Positions 1-7,500 of a stretch of 64,000 nt of DNA are shown one piece after another. The DNA is taken from contig NZ_QFBC01000001.1 in assembly GCF_003122325.1 (NCBI RefSeq), positions 62,001 through 126,000 on the forward strand, given 5' to 3'. A program made the translations under genes and the position numbers. The first letter of the stretch is position 1, and the number at the start of each line of letters is the position of its first letter. The stretch is from Rhizobium album (lineage in GTDB: Bacteria; Pseudomonadota; Alphaproteobacteria; Rhizobiales; Rhizobiaceae). The notes under the pieces are model-generated. The model was not told where the DNA came from. It searched no databases and saw only the letters and a list, made by a program, of their open reading frames with translations.

Positions 1-15
1 CAGGAGACCGCCGTC

Positions 16-651
16 ATGACGCAGATCATCAATGCCCTTGGTTTCCGCAATGGCAGCGCCACCCGCCACGCACCGCTCGAAGACGTCCAGGGCATCTTTT
101 CCGGCAGCCTGATTGCGGCGCTGGGCCTGTATTGCCTGGCCGGCGCCGGGCTTCTCACCGGCAGCACCGCCGGTATCGCCTTCCTGCTGCATTATGCCTT
201 CGGGGTGAATTTCGGCCTTGCCTTCTTCCTGCTCAACCTGCCGTTCTTCTACCTGTCGTGGAAGCGCCTCGGACTGGCCTTCACCATCAAGACCTTCCTC
301 GCCATCGGCCTGACCTCGGTGCTGGCCGACGTCCAGTCGCGCTTCCTGCAGATTTCCTCGATCCATCCGGCCTGGGCAGCGCTTCTCGGTGGCCTGCTGC
401 TCGGTTTCGGGCTGCTGGCGCTCTATCGCCATCGCGCCAGCCTCGGCGGTGTCGGCATCCTCGGCATCTACCTCCAGGAGCGTTTCGGCATTCGCGCCGG
501 CCTGACCCAGCTCGCCATCGATCTCTGCGTGCTGGCGGCCGCCTTTTTCGTCACGACGCCGGGCGTGGTGTTCTATTCGGTGCTCGGCGCCGTCGTGCTC
601 AATCTTTTCGTGGCGATCAACCACCGCTCCGATCGTTACATCGCCCTCTGA
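16..651 (+). CDS. YitT family membrane protein
   Basis: Predicted 211-residue integral membrane protein of the YitT/DUF161 family. After a polar N-terminus of about 25 residues there are five or six hydrophobic segments, including an early LTGSTAGIAFLLHY stretch and a GGLLLGFGLLALYRHRASLGG segment typical of the family. The ATG follows an AGGAGA ribosome-binding site. The true substrate of YitT proteins is not established, so none is assigned. It stands alone ahead of the podJ-like gene. Family assignment is from overall sequence character. Confidence 0.8.
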   Translation: MTQIINALGFRNGSATRHAPLEDVQGIFSGSLIAALGLYCLAGAGLLTGSTAGIAFLLHYAFGVNFGLAFFLLNLPFFYLSWKRLGLAFTIKTFLAIGLTSVLADVQSRFLQISSIHPAWAALLGGLLLGFGLLALYRHRASLGGVGILGIYLQERFGIRAGLTQLAIDLCVLAAAFFVTTPGVVFYSVLGAVVLNLFVAINHRSDRYIAL

Positions 652-705
652 GTGTCCGGCCGGCCGGCGGCTTTTTCAGCAATCGTTAAAAAAATTCTAC
701 GGCGG

Positions 706-721
706 TTAACGCCTTGTTTAC
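706..721 (+). promoter_or_regulatory. Near-CtrA box upstream of podJ-like gene
   Basis: TTAAC-N6-TTTAC differs by one base in the second half-site from the TTAA-N7-TTAA pattern bound by CtrA. A GAGTC sequence (GANTC class, the CcrM methylation site) lies at 768–772, between this box and the start codon at 892. Both motifs are short and could be chance; they are recorded because polarity genes in alphaproteobacteria are often cell-cycle controlled. Confidence 0.25.
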
Positions 722-891
722 CACGTTTCATGGATTGTGCGCCGTAGTGGTGCGCCGTGCAATTTGTGAGTCTCGCGTCGACGGACGCCACTGACCGACC
801 TCCTGACGAGGCGCCATTATGGCGGCTGTCGGGGGCGTAACCAGATAAGGCCCGGGCAAAACCGGGCGCAACCGTCGAAGCGAGCAGGATT

Positions 892-3800
892 ATGAACGGA
901 TCGCGCAATCATTCCCGTCATGGCGACACATCGTCTCTCGATGCGCTGAGCCGCACGATCGAGGGATTGGAGGCGCGGATCGAAGGGCTGATGGGAGCGC
1001 CGGTGCGTGCCGATAGCCGGCCACGCCCGCCACAGGCCGATTATGGCCCCCGCCCGGAACAACCCCCCGCCCGTTATCGCGAACCCGTCGCCGAACGCGA
1101 GGCCCGGCCCGACCCGCTCGCCGAGATCCGCCAGCGCCAGCGCATGCTCGATTCCGGCCGCGATCGTCCGCAGGCCCGCGCCGGGATCGAAACGCGGCAG
1201 GAAGTCCGCCCCTCGGAACAGCGCCCGCAGGAGCCGCGCCGCGCCGTAACGCGCGAAAGCTACGCCCAGCCGGAACAGCGCCGCCAGCCGCCGATGGCCG
1301 CGCCGCCGCAGGCTGGCGCTGCCGATCACCAGATGAAAGAAATCGCCCAGGCGCTCGTCAGCCTGCGGCAGGAGTTGAAACGCGACATCTCGGAAGGGGT
1401 CTCGCGTGAGGTCGGCGCCCTGCGTTCCGAAATGCGCAACATCAAGGCCAGCGCCCAGGACCAGCATTTTGCCGCCGACGTGCGCGACGATCTTGCGCGG
1501 CTGGCCCACAGCATCGACCAGTTGGGCAGCCAGGGCGCTCCCAGCCGCGAGATCGTCGGCCTGCGCACCGAATTCGAGGACCTGCGGACGCTGATGGACG
1601 GGCTTGCGCGGGAGGATTCCGTTCGCCGCATGGAAACCCGCTGGCATGGCGTGGAAGACCGGCTGCAGGCGCTCGACCCGGTGCCGCTGCAGGAAGAGCT
1701 GGTGTCGCTGGCCTATCGCCTCGACGACATCAAGTCGCATCTCGGCAACATGAGCAGCGATCCGGCGATCCGCGTCCTCGAGGACAAGATGATCTCCATC
1801 GCCTCGGCGCTAGAGACGCTCGGCGACCGGATGCAGCCGAACGACCACGCCATCGCCGAACAGTTCGCCGGGCTCGACCTGCGCCTGGACGAGATCAGTC
1901 GCGCCATCGTTGCCGGCAACCGCTCACCCAACACCTTCGATCCGTCGCTGGTGCAGCGTCTGGAAGGCCGCCTCAATGCCCTGGCCGACCAGATCGACGG
2001 CATCGGCCACGCCGCCATGAACCGTCCCGATCCGGCCGCAGCCTTCGGTGCGCGCATCGAGGCGCTGACGACGCGCATCGAGGAATTCGCCAATGTCGAG
2101 GCCGCGTCGCGGCTGGAAGAACGACTCGATCAGCTGTCGATGATGCTGGAGCGCTCCCAGAAGGCGCCGGCGACGGCCGAACTGACCGGTTATCTCTCCG
2201 ACATTTCCCGCAAGATCGATGCGCTCGACCAGGGCTCGGTCAACGACGTGCTGGCCGAGCGGCTGGATTATCTCGCCCGCCGCATCGACGACATGGAGTT
2301 CCATCCGCAGCCGGCCCCGGCTCCGGCGCTGGACGACGACGCCTTCCGGCGGATCGAAGGCCAGCTGCTCGATATCGCCACGCGCCTCGACGAGACGGCG
2401 GCGGCACCGGCCTCCGACAATCGCGCCCTAAAGGCGCTCGAAGAGCAGATTGCGCATCTGTCGCTGCTGATCAGCGAGCCGCGCCAGGACAGCCTGTCGC
2501 CACAGGTCGAAAGCCGGATGGCGGCTCTCGAAGACTATATGGCGACCAGTGACGAATACATCATCGAGGCGGCCCGGCAGGCAGCCGAAGCGGTGGTCGA
2601 GGCCTATTCCCGCAACGGCATGACCGGCGGTGCGGCTGCTCCCGCCGACATGTCGGCGCTGACGGCGCTCGCCCACGACCTCCGCAACCTCGAAGATCTC
2701 ACCCGCCATTCGGAAAGCCGCACGCAGCAGACCTTCGAGGCGCTTCACGATACGCTGGTGCAGATCGCCGGCCGCCTGGAAACCATGGACGACCGGTTCC
2801 GTTCGCTGGAGGATCGCTCCTTCGAGCGCCGATCCGAGCCGGTCATGCCGAAAGCCGCCCAGCCGGTTTTCGCCGAAACCGCTTATGAGGAACCCGCCCG
2901 CCCTTTTGGCGGTAAGTCCGGTCTCGACGATTTCGACGGTCTCGATACCGGGCTCACCGCCTATCCGCCGCGTGATATCCAGCCCAGCACCGACGGCCAG
3001 TCCTCGCCGGTCATCCGCACCATGGCGCCGGAACCGGTCGAGGCGGACATCGTCCCCGCGGCCGAAACCGCCACTGCCGAAAAGGCGATGCCGAGCAAGG
3101 GAAGCCTGCTCGTCAGCCTCGGCAAGCGCCTGCTCGGGCGCAAGTCTGCGCCGGTTGTCGCCGAACGCGCCATGATCGAGCCGACGCCGCCGCTGGCGCC
3201 GGAAGACATGATCCCTGCCGACGATGCCAACGAACTTCTGGAGCCCGGTTCCGGCGCGCCGGACGTCAAGAAGATCCTGGAGCGCGTCCGCGCCAGCCAG
3301 AACGGCCAGCGTGTCGCCGCCACTGCGGAGGTCGATCGCGCCGACTACATCGCTGCCGCCCGTCGCGCCGCTCAGGCGGCGGCCCAGGAAGTCGACCAGG
3401 CCCAGCAGCGGTTCAGCGCCGGCAAGGTCGGCGCCGGGTTCGGCGCGAAATTCTCCCAGCATCGTCGTCCGATCCTGATGGCTGTCGGCGCGATCCTGCT
3501 GGCGCTGATGGCCGTTCCGCTCGTCAACACGCTGGTTCGGGGCGAAAAGGCTCCCTCCGCCGTCGAAGCGACGACCGAGACGACGCCGTCCGTCACCACC
3601 GGCGCCGATCCGGCGACGGCAAAGCTGGACAACTCGGCCAGCGCTTTCGATACCCAGACGCCGGATGCAAATCCGAGCGATTCCACGGCGACGGAGACAC
3701 TGCCGGGCGATACGAAGGCAATTGCCGGGCAATCTGCGGCCGAAGACACCTTCGTGAATGCCACCGCCGCCGCAACGGGCGAGTTGCCCGTCGCCGGCGA

Positions 3801-4716
3801 CAGCATCGAGGAGCCGTCGACGGCTGCGACGGCCGATGCCGAGCCGGTGCAGGAAACCGCCATCGTCGTGCCCGCCGCGATCACGCCGAAATCGCTGAGC
3901 GACGCGGCCGTGAACGGCGATCCGGCCGCCCTGTTCGAAATCGGCGCGCGTTACACGGAAGGCCGCGGCGTGCCCGTCGATCTGGCGGAAGCGGCGAAAT
4001 GGTACCAGCGCGCGGCCGACAAGGGTTTCGCACCGGCGCAATACCGCATCGCCAATCTTTTCGAAAAAGGCACCGGCGTCGAACGCGATCTCGCCAAGGC
4101 GAAATCCTATTACCAGCAGGCTGCCGACAAGGGTAATGCCAGTGCCATGCACAACCTCGCCGTCCTGCTGGCAACCGGCGTCGAGGGCAAGCCGGATTTC
4201 GATACGGCGGTGTCCTGGTTCGTCAAGGCCGCCGATCTCGGCGTCGCCGACAGCCAGTTCAACCTGGCGATCCTGTATGCCCGCGGCAACGGCGTGAAGC
4301 AGGATCTCGAACAGTCCTACAAGTGGTTCGCCATCGCCGCCAAGGACGGCGACAAGGATGCGGCGCAGAAGCGTGACGAGGTGGCGAACGCCATGCGGCC
4401 GGAGCAGCTCGAAAATGCCCGCGCCCAGGTCGATCTCTGGAAGCCGCAGCCGCTGAACGCCGATGCCAACTCGGTCAACATTCCCGACGAATGGGTCGGC
4501 AAGGGCGTGAAGACGGCCTCGGTCGACATGAAGAAGGCGGTCCGCAACATCCAGGCGATCCTCAACAACAACGGTTTCGACGCCGGCACGCCGGACGGCG
4601 AAATGGGCAAGAAGACCGTCAACGCCATCAAGGCTTTCCAGAAGTCCATCGGCCAGGAACCGGACGGCAAAATCACCGACGCCCTGGTCAAGGAGTTGCT
4701 TGCCCGAAACAAATGA
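892..4716 (+). CDS. podJ: PodJ-like polar localization factor (coiled coil, Sel1 repeats, PG-binding)
   Basis: A 1274-residue polarity protein. Residues 1 to about 850 are charged, Glu/Arg-rich, heptad-like and Pro/Gln-rich cytoplasmic sequence, consistent with long coiled coils. One transmembrane helix lies near residues 857–879. Beyond it come an acidic Thr/Ala-rich linker, about four Sel1-type repeats (about 1001–1167, for example EAAKWYQRAADKGFAPAQY), and a C-terminal peptidoglycan_binding_1 domain (about 1213–1270). This order and length match rhizobial PodJ proteins, which organize the old pole. The ATG at 892 follows GCAGG. An antisense reading frame crosses much of the gene but is a GC-codon artefact. 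Confidence 0.85.
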   Translation: MNGSRNHSRHGDTSSLDALSRTIEGLEARIEGLMGAPVRADSRPRPPQADYGPRPEQPPARYREPVAEREARPDPLAEIRQRQRMLDSGRDRPQARAGIETRQEVRPSEQRPQEPRRAVTRESYAQPEQRRQPPMAAPPQAGAADHQMKEIAQALVSLRQELKRDISEGVSREVGALRSEMRNIKASAQDQHFAADVRDDLARLAHSIDQLGSQGAPSREIVGLRTEFEDLRTLMDGLAREDSVRRMETRWHGVEDRLQALDPVPLQEELVSLAYRLDDIKSHLGNMSSDPAIRVLEDKMISIASALETLGDRMQPNDHAIAEQFAGLDLRLDEISRAIVAGNRSPNTFDPSLVQRLEGRLNALADQIDGIGHAAMNRPDPAAAFGARIEALTTRIEEFANVEAASRLEERLDQLSMMLERSQKAPATAELTGYLSDISRKIDALDQGSVNDVLAERLDYLARRIDDMEFHPQPAPAPALDDDAFRRIEGQLLDIATRLDETAAAPASDNRALKALEEQIAHLSLLISEPRQDSLSPQVESRMAALEDYMATSDEYIIEAARQAAEAVVEAYSRNGMTGGAAAPADMSALTALAHDLRNLEDLTRHSESRTQQTFEALHDTLVQIAGRLETMDDRFRSLEDRSFERRSEPVMPKAAQPVFAETAYEEPARPFGGKSGLDDFDGLDTGLTAYPPRDIQPSTDGQSSPVIRTMAPEPVEADIVPAAETATAEKAMPSKGSLLVSLGKRLLGRKSAPVVAERAMIEPTPPLAPEDMIPADDANELLEPGSGAPDVKKILERVRASQNGQRVAATAEVDRADYIAAARRAAQAAAQEVDQAQQRFSAGKVGAGFGAKFSQHRRPILMAVGAILLALMAVPLVNTLVRGEKAPSAVEATTETTPSVTTGADPATAKLDNSASAFDTQTPDANPSDSTATETLPGDTKAIAGQSAAEDTFVNATAAATGELPVAGDSIEEPSTAATADAEPVQETAIVVPAAITPKSLSDAAVNGDPAALFEIGARYTEGRGVPVDLAEAAKWYQRAADKGFAPAQYRIANLFEKGTGVERDLAKAKSYYQQAADKGNASAMHNLAVLLATGVEGKPDFDTAVSWFVKAADLGVADSQFNLAILYARGNGVKQDLEQSYKWFAIAAKDGDKDAAQKRDEVANAMRPEQLENARAQVDLWKPQPLNADANSVNIPDEWVGKGVKTASVDMKKAVRNIQAILNNNGFDAGTPDGEMGKKTVNAIKAFQKSIGQEPDGKITDALVKELLARNK

Positions 4717-4891
4717 CGCCCTGTCACAAAAACGGAAAAAAGACAGCTTAGGACGTTTCCGAGAATTGACACCCCGAGCTTTGGGGCGCAAGACGATTAT
4801 CACGGCTCAATCAATGGCATGGCCATGATTTGGCAATGATTTTGCGCCTTACTTCGCAGGGTCAGGGTTTCAGCCTTGCACACCCGCCAAT

Positions 4892-4914
4892 AACCCGCCG
4901 GCTGCCGGCGGGTT
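4892..4914. terminator. GC-rich hairpin between podJ and tauE genes
   Basis: Perfect 10-bp stem (AACCCGCCGG / CCGGCGGGTT) around a CTG loop, with a short T-run (TTTTTG) about 9 nt further on. It may end podJ transcription, or it may sit in the leader of the exporter gene that starts 24 nt later. Confidence 0.45.
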
Positions 4915-4938
4915 GATACCTGTTTTTGAGGTCCTGCC

Positions 4939-5865
4939 GTGTCGATCTATCTGCCGATCGCAGAATTGTCGGTCAACATCTTCGTTATCCTGGGCATGGG
5001 CGCAGCGGTGGGTTTTCTGTCGGGGATGTTTGGCGTCGGCGGCGGCTTCCTGATCACGCCGCTTTTGATCTTCTACAATATCCCGCCGGTCGTTGCCGTC
5101 GCCACCGGCGCAAACCAGGTCGTCGCCTCCTCCGTCTCCGGCGCGCTCAGCCATTTCCGGCGCGGGACGCTGGATGTGAAGCTCGGCACGGTGCTCCTGA
5201 TCGGCGGTCTGGTGGGCGCCACGGTCGGCATCTGGATCTTCTCGCTGCTGCGCAGCCTCGGCCAGCTCGACCTGTTCATCTCGTTGCTCTACGTCGTTTT
5301 CCTGGGCACGGTCGGTGGTCTGATGCTGCTCGAAAGCCTCAACGCCATGCGTCGCGCCCGTCGCAACGAAACGGTGACGCTGAAGAAGCCCGGCCAGCAC
5401 AGCTGGGTCCACCGGCTGCCGCTGAAGATGCGGTTCAAGAAATCGAAGATCTATCTGAGCGTCATCCCGATCATCGCCCTCGGCTTTGCGATCGGTATCC
5501 TCACCTCGGTCATGGGTGTGGGCGGCGGCTTCATCATGGTGCCGGCGATGATCTATCTGCTGCGCATCCCGACCAACGTCGTCGTCGGGACATCGCTGTT
5601 CCAGATCATCTTCGTCACCGCCTATACGACGGTGGTGCAGGCGACCACCAACTATTCCGTCGATATCGTGCTTGCCTTCATCCTGATGGTGGCGGGTGTC
5701 ATCGGCGCGCAATACGGCGTCCGCGTCGGCCAGAAACTGCGCGGCGAGCAGCTGCGTGCCCTTCTCGGGCTGCTGGTGCTTGCCGTGGGCCTGCGTCTTG
5801 CCGTGGCGCTCGTCGTCACGCCGAGCGACCTTTTCTCGATTGCGATCGGAGGCGTCGGAAACTGA
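4939..5865 (+). CDS. TauE/SafE family anion exporter
   Basis: A 308-residue polytopic membrane protein with the internal duplication characteristic of TauE/SafE (COG0730) proteins. The glycine-rich GMFGVGGGFLITPLLIF motif near residues 28–45 is echoed by SVMGVGGGFIMVPAMIY near residues 193–210. The family exports sulfite, sulfoacetate and related organosulfonates in characterized cases, but the substrate here is unknown. Its TGA stop overlaps the ATG of the next gene (TGATG), so the two are probably translationally coupled and work together at the membrane. Confidence 0.85.
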   Translation: MSIYLPIAELSVNIFVILGMGAAVGFLSGMFGVGGGFLITPLLIFYNIPPVVAVATGANQVVASSVSGALSHFRRGTLDVKLGTVLLIGGLVGATVGIWIFSLLRSLGQLDLFISLLYVVFLGTVGGLMLLESLNAMRRARRNETVTLKKPGQHSWVHRLPLKMRFKKSKIYLSVIPIIALGFAIGILTSVMGVGGGFIMVPAMIYLLRIPTNVVVGTSLFQIIFVTAYTTVVQATTNYSVDIVLAFILMVAGVIGAQYGVRVGQKLRGEQLRALLGLLVLAVGLRLAVALVVTPSDLFSIAIGGVGN

Positions 5866-6665
5866 TGCTGCGCCTTCCCGCAATCGCCCTCGCGGCCCTG
5901 CTTTTCGCTTTCCCGGCCATGGCGCAGATGCCGGCGCTCGGGGAAACGGTCGACAGCAAGGAACGGCTGCAGATCGGCATGTCGACCAGCGAGATCGCCA
6001 TCACTTCGGATTTCCACGGCGCCGACCTCACCATCTTCGGCACCGTCGATTATGCCGACGAACTGCTGATGGCCATCGGCCAGTACGACATCGTCGTGGC
6101 GCTCGAGGGCCCGAAGGACAATACCACGGTGCGCAAGAAGGAACGGCTGTTCGGCATCTGGGTGAACCGTCGCGCCATGACCTTCGAGATGGTGCCGGAA
6201 TCCTACTCGATTTCCAGCACCCGCGCCGTCGATACCATCGCCGTCGAGCAGGAACTCAACGAGCGGGGCGTCGGGCTCAACCACATCCCGCTCAGGGCCG
6301 TCGGCTTTGTCGGCAACGCCGCCAATCTCGGCGAATTCCGCGATGCCTATCGACGGCTCAAACAGACCCACGGCCTCTACGAACGCGATCCGAGCGGCGT
6401 GCGTTTCGTCAGCCCGACACTGTTTCGCGCCACGCTGAGGCTGCCGGCCAACATTCCGAACGGCGTCCACACCGTGCGGGCATTCCTGTTCAAGAGCGGC
6501 GTTTTCGTCGGCGAGCAGCAATTGCCGCTGCGGGTGGTGAAAACCGGCATCGAACAAGCGATCACCGATGCGGCGCGCGAGACGCCCTTCGCCTATGGCC
6601 TGTTTGCCGTGCTGATGGCCATCATCACCGGCTGGTCGGCGAGCATCCTGTTCCGCAAGGATTGA
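5865..6665 (+). CDS. TIGR02186 family membrane-anchored protein
   Basis: A 266-residue protein with an N-terminal signal peptide (LPAIALAALLFAFPAMAQ), a mainly beta-type extracytoplasmic region, and a C-terminal transmembrane helix (AYGLFAVLMAIITGWSASILF) ending in a short RKD tail. It resembles the alphaproteobacterial TIGR02186 family, commonly encoded beside TauE-type exporters. The ATG overlaps the preceding stop codon. Topology suggests a periplasmic accessory domain anchored next to the exporter, which is an inference. The biochemical role is unknown. Confidence 0.75.
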   Translation: MLRLPAIALAALLFAFPAMAQMPALGETVDSKERLQIGMSTSEIAITSDFHGADLTIFGTVDYADELLMAIGQYDIVVALEGPKDNTTVRKKERLFGIWVNRRAMTFEMVPESYSISSTRAVDTIAVEQELNERGVGLNHIPLRAVGFVGNAANLGEFRDAYRRLKQTHGLYERDPSGVRFVSPTLFRATLRLPANIPNGVHTVRAFLFKSGVFVGEQQLPLRVVKTGIEQAITDAARETPFAYGLFAVLMAIITGWSASILFRKD

Positions 6666-6749
6666 TCCGGCATTACAACTGATCCGAAGTGGAGCGCTGC
6701 CGGTAGATTGGGCCGCGTCGCGAATGGCGGCCTAAAAATGCCGGCCGCG

Positions 6750-7478
6750 TCAGCCGAGCAGGTTGCCGAAGCGGACGGAATAGACCCGGTCGCGGCCCAT
6801 CAGGTGGGCCACCAGCGCCGTCCTGTCGAACAGGCCGCGCATCGCCTTGTGGCGCAGATCGAGGCCGCCGCTCATCAGCCCGAAAGCCGGCATCAGCAGG
6901 CGGCCGCCATCCGTGGCGAAGCAGGGGCGGCGGATGGCCTTTTCGCGCCGGCGCACGGTGGCGGCGGGGTGCAGGTGGCCGGCAATCTCGCCTTTCTGAA
7001 GTCCCTGCCGCGGCTCGTGGCGGAAGACGAGGCCGCCGTAATGCAGTTCGTCGGCGCAGGTGCCGGGCAGGTCGACGGTGCCGTCAGGATCGTGGTTGCC
7101 GTTGATCCAGATCCATTCGCGGCCGCAGGCCATGGTGGTGATCAAGCTGCGGAATTCCGCCGGCATGTGCGCCGAGCCGATGCGGTCGTGAAAATTGTCG
7201 CCGAGCGAGATGACGACCTTCGGATCGTAGCGGGAAATCACGGCGGAGAGCACCGTCAGCGTCGCCAGCGTGTCATAGGGCGGCAGCATCATGCCGCGGC
7301 GGGCGAAGGCGGCGCCCTTTTCGAGATGCAGGTCGGAGACGACGACGACACCGCTGTCCGGCAGATAGAGCGCGCCGAGCGGATCGCAGACGGCGGCGAC
7401 GCCGTTGACGGTGGTGTCCGCACAGCTTGGCGCCGGCGTCGAAAGCATGTCGCGCGCAAGCGCCAGGCGGTTCATCAA
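6750..7478 (-). CDS. pdeM: Ligase-associated DNA damage response endonuclease PdeM
   Basis: A 242-residue calcineurin-like metallophosphoesterase. Metal-binding motifs are present in order: VSDLHLEKGAAF (DxH), SLGDNFHD (GDxxHD), INGNHDPD (GNHD), a Gly-His in IAGHLHP, and FRHEPR. In bacteria this family is encoded with an Lhr-like helicase, and often also with an ATP-dependent DNA ligase and an exonuclease. Here it lies 22 nt downstream of the helicase gene on the same strand, so the two are presumably one operon. The ligase and exonuclease are not in this window. Confidence 0.85.
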   Translation of the reverse strand: MMNRLALARDMLSTPAPSCADTTVNGVAAVCDPLGALYLPDSGVVVVSDLHLEKGAAFARRGMMLPPYDTLATLTVLSAVISRYDPKVVISLGDNFHDRIGSAHMPAEFRSLITTMACGREWIWINGNHDPDGTVDLPGTCADELHYGGLVFRHEPRQGLQKGEIAGHLHPAATVRRREKAIRRPCFATDGGRLLMPAFGLMSGGLDLRHKAMRGLFDRTALVAHLMGRDRVYSVRFGNLLG

Positions 7479-7500
7479 GGCAGTCCGGTTCCAGTCCTGT

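Noticed and set aside
2428-4803. 791-codon minus-strand open frame across podJ
   Set aside because: Fully antisense to a well-supported gene; Arg/Gly/Asp-rich translation typical of the reverse frame of high-GC coding DNA.
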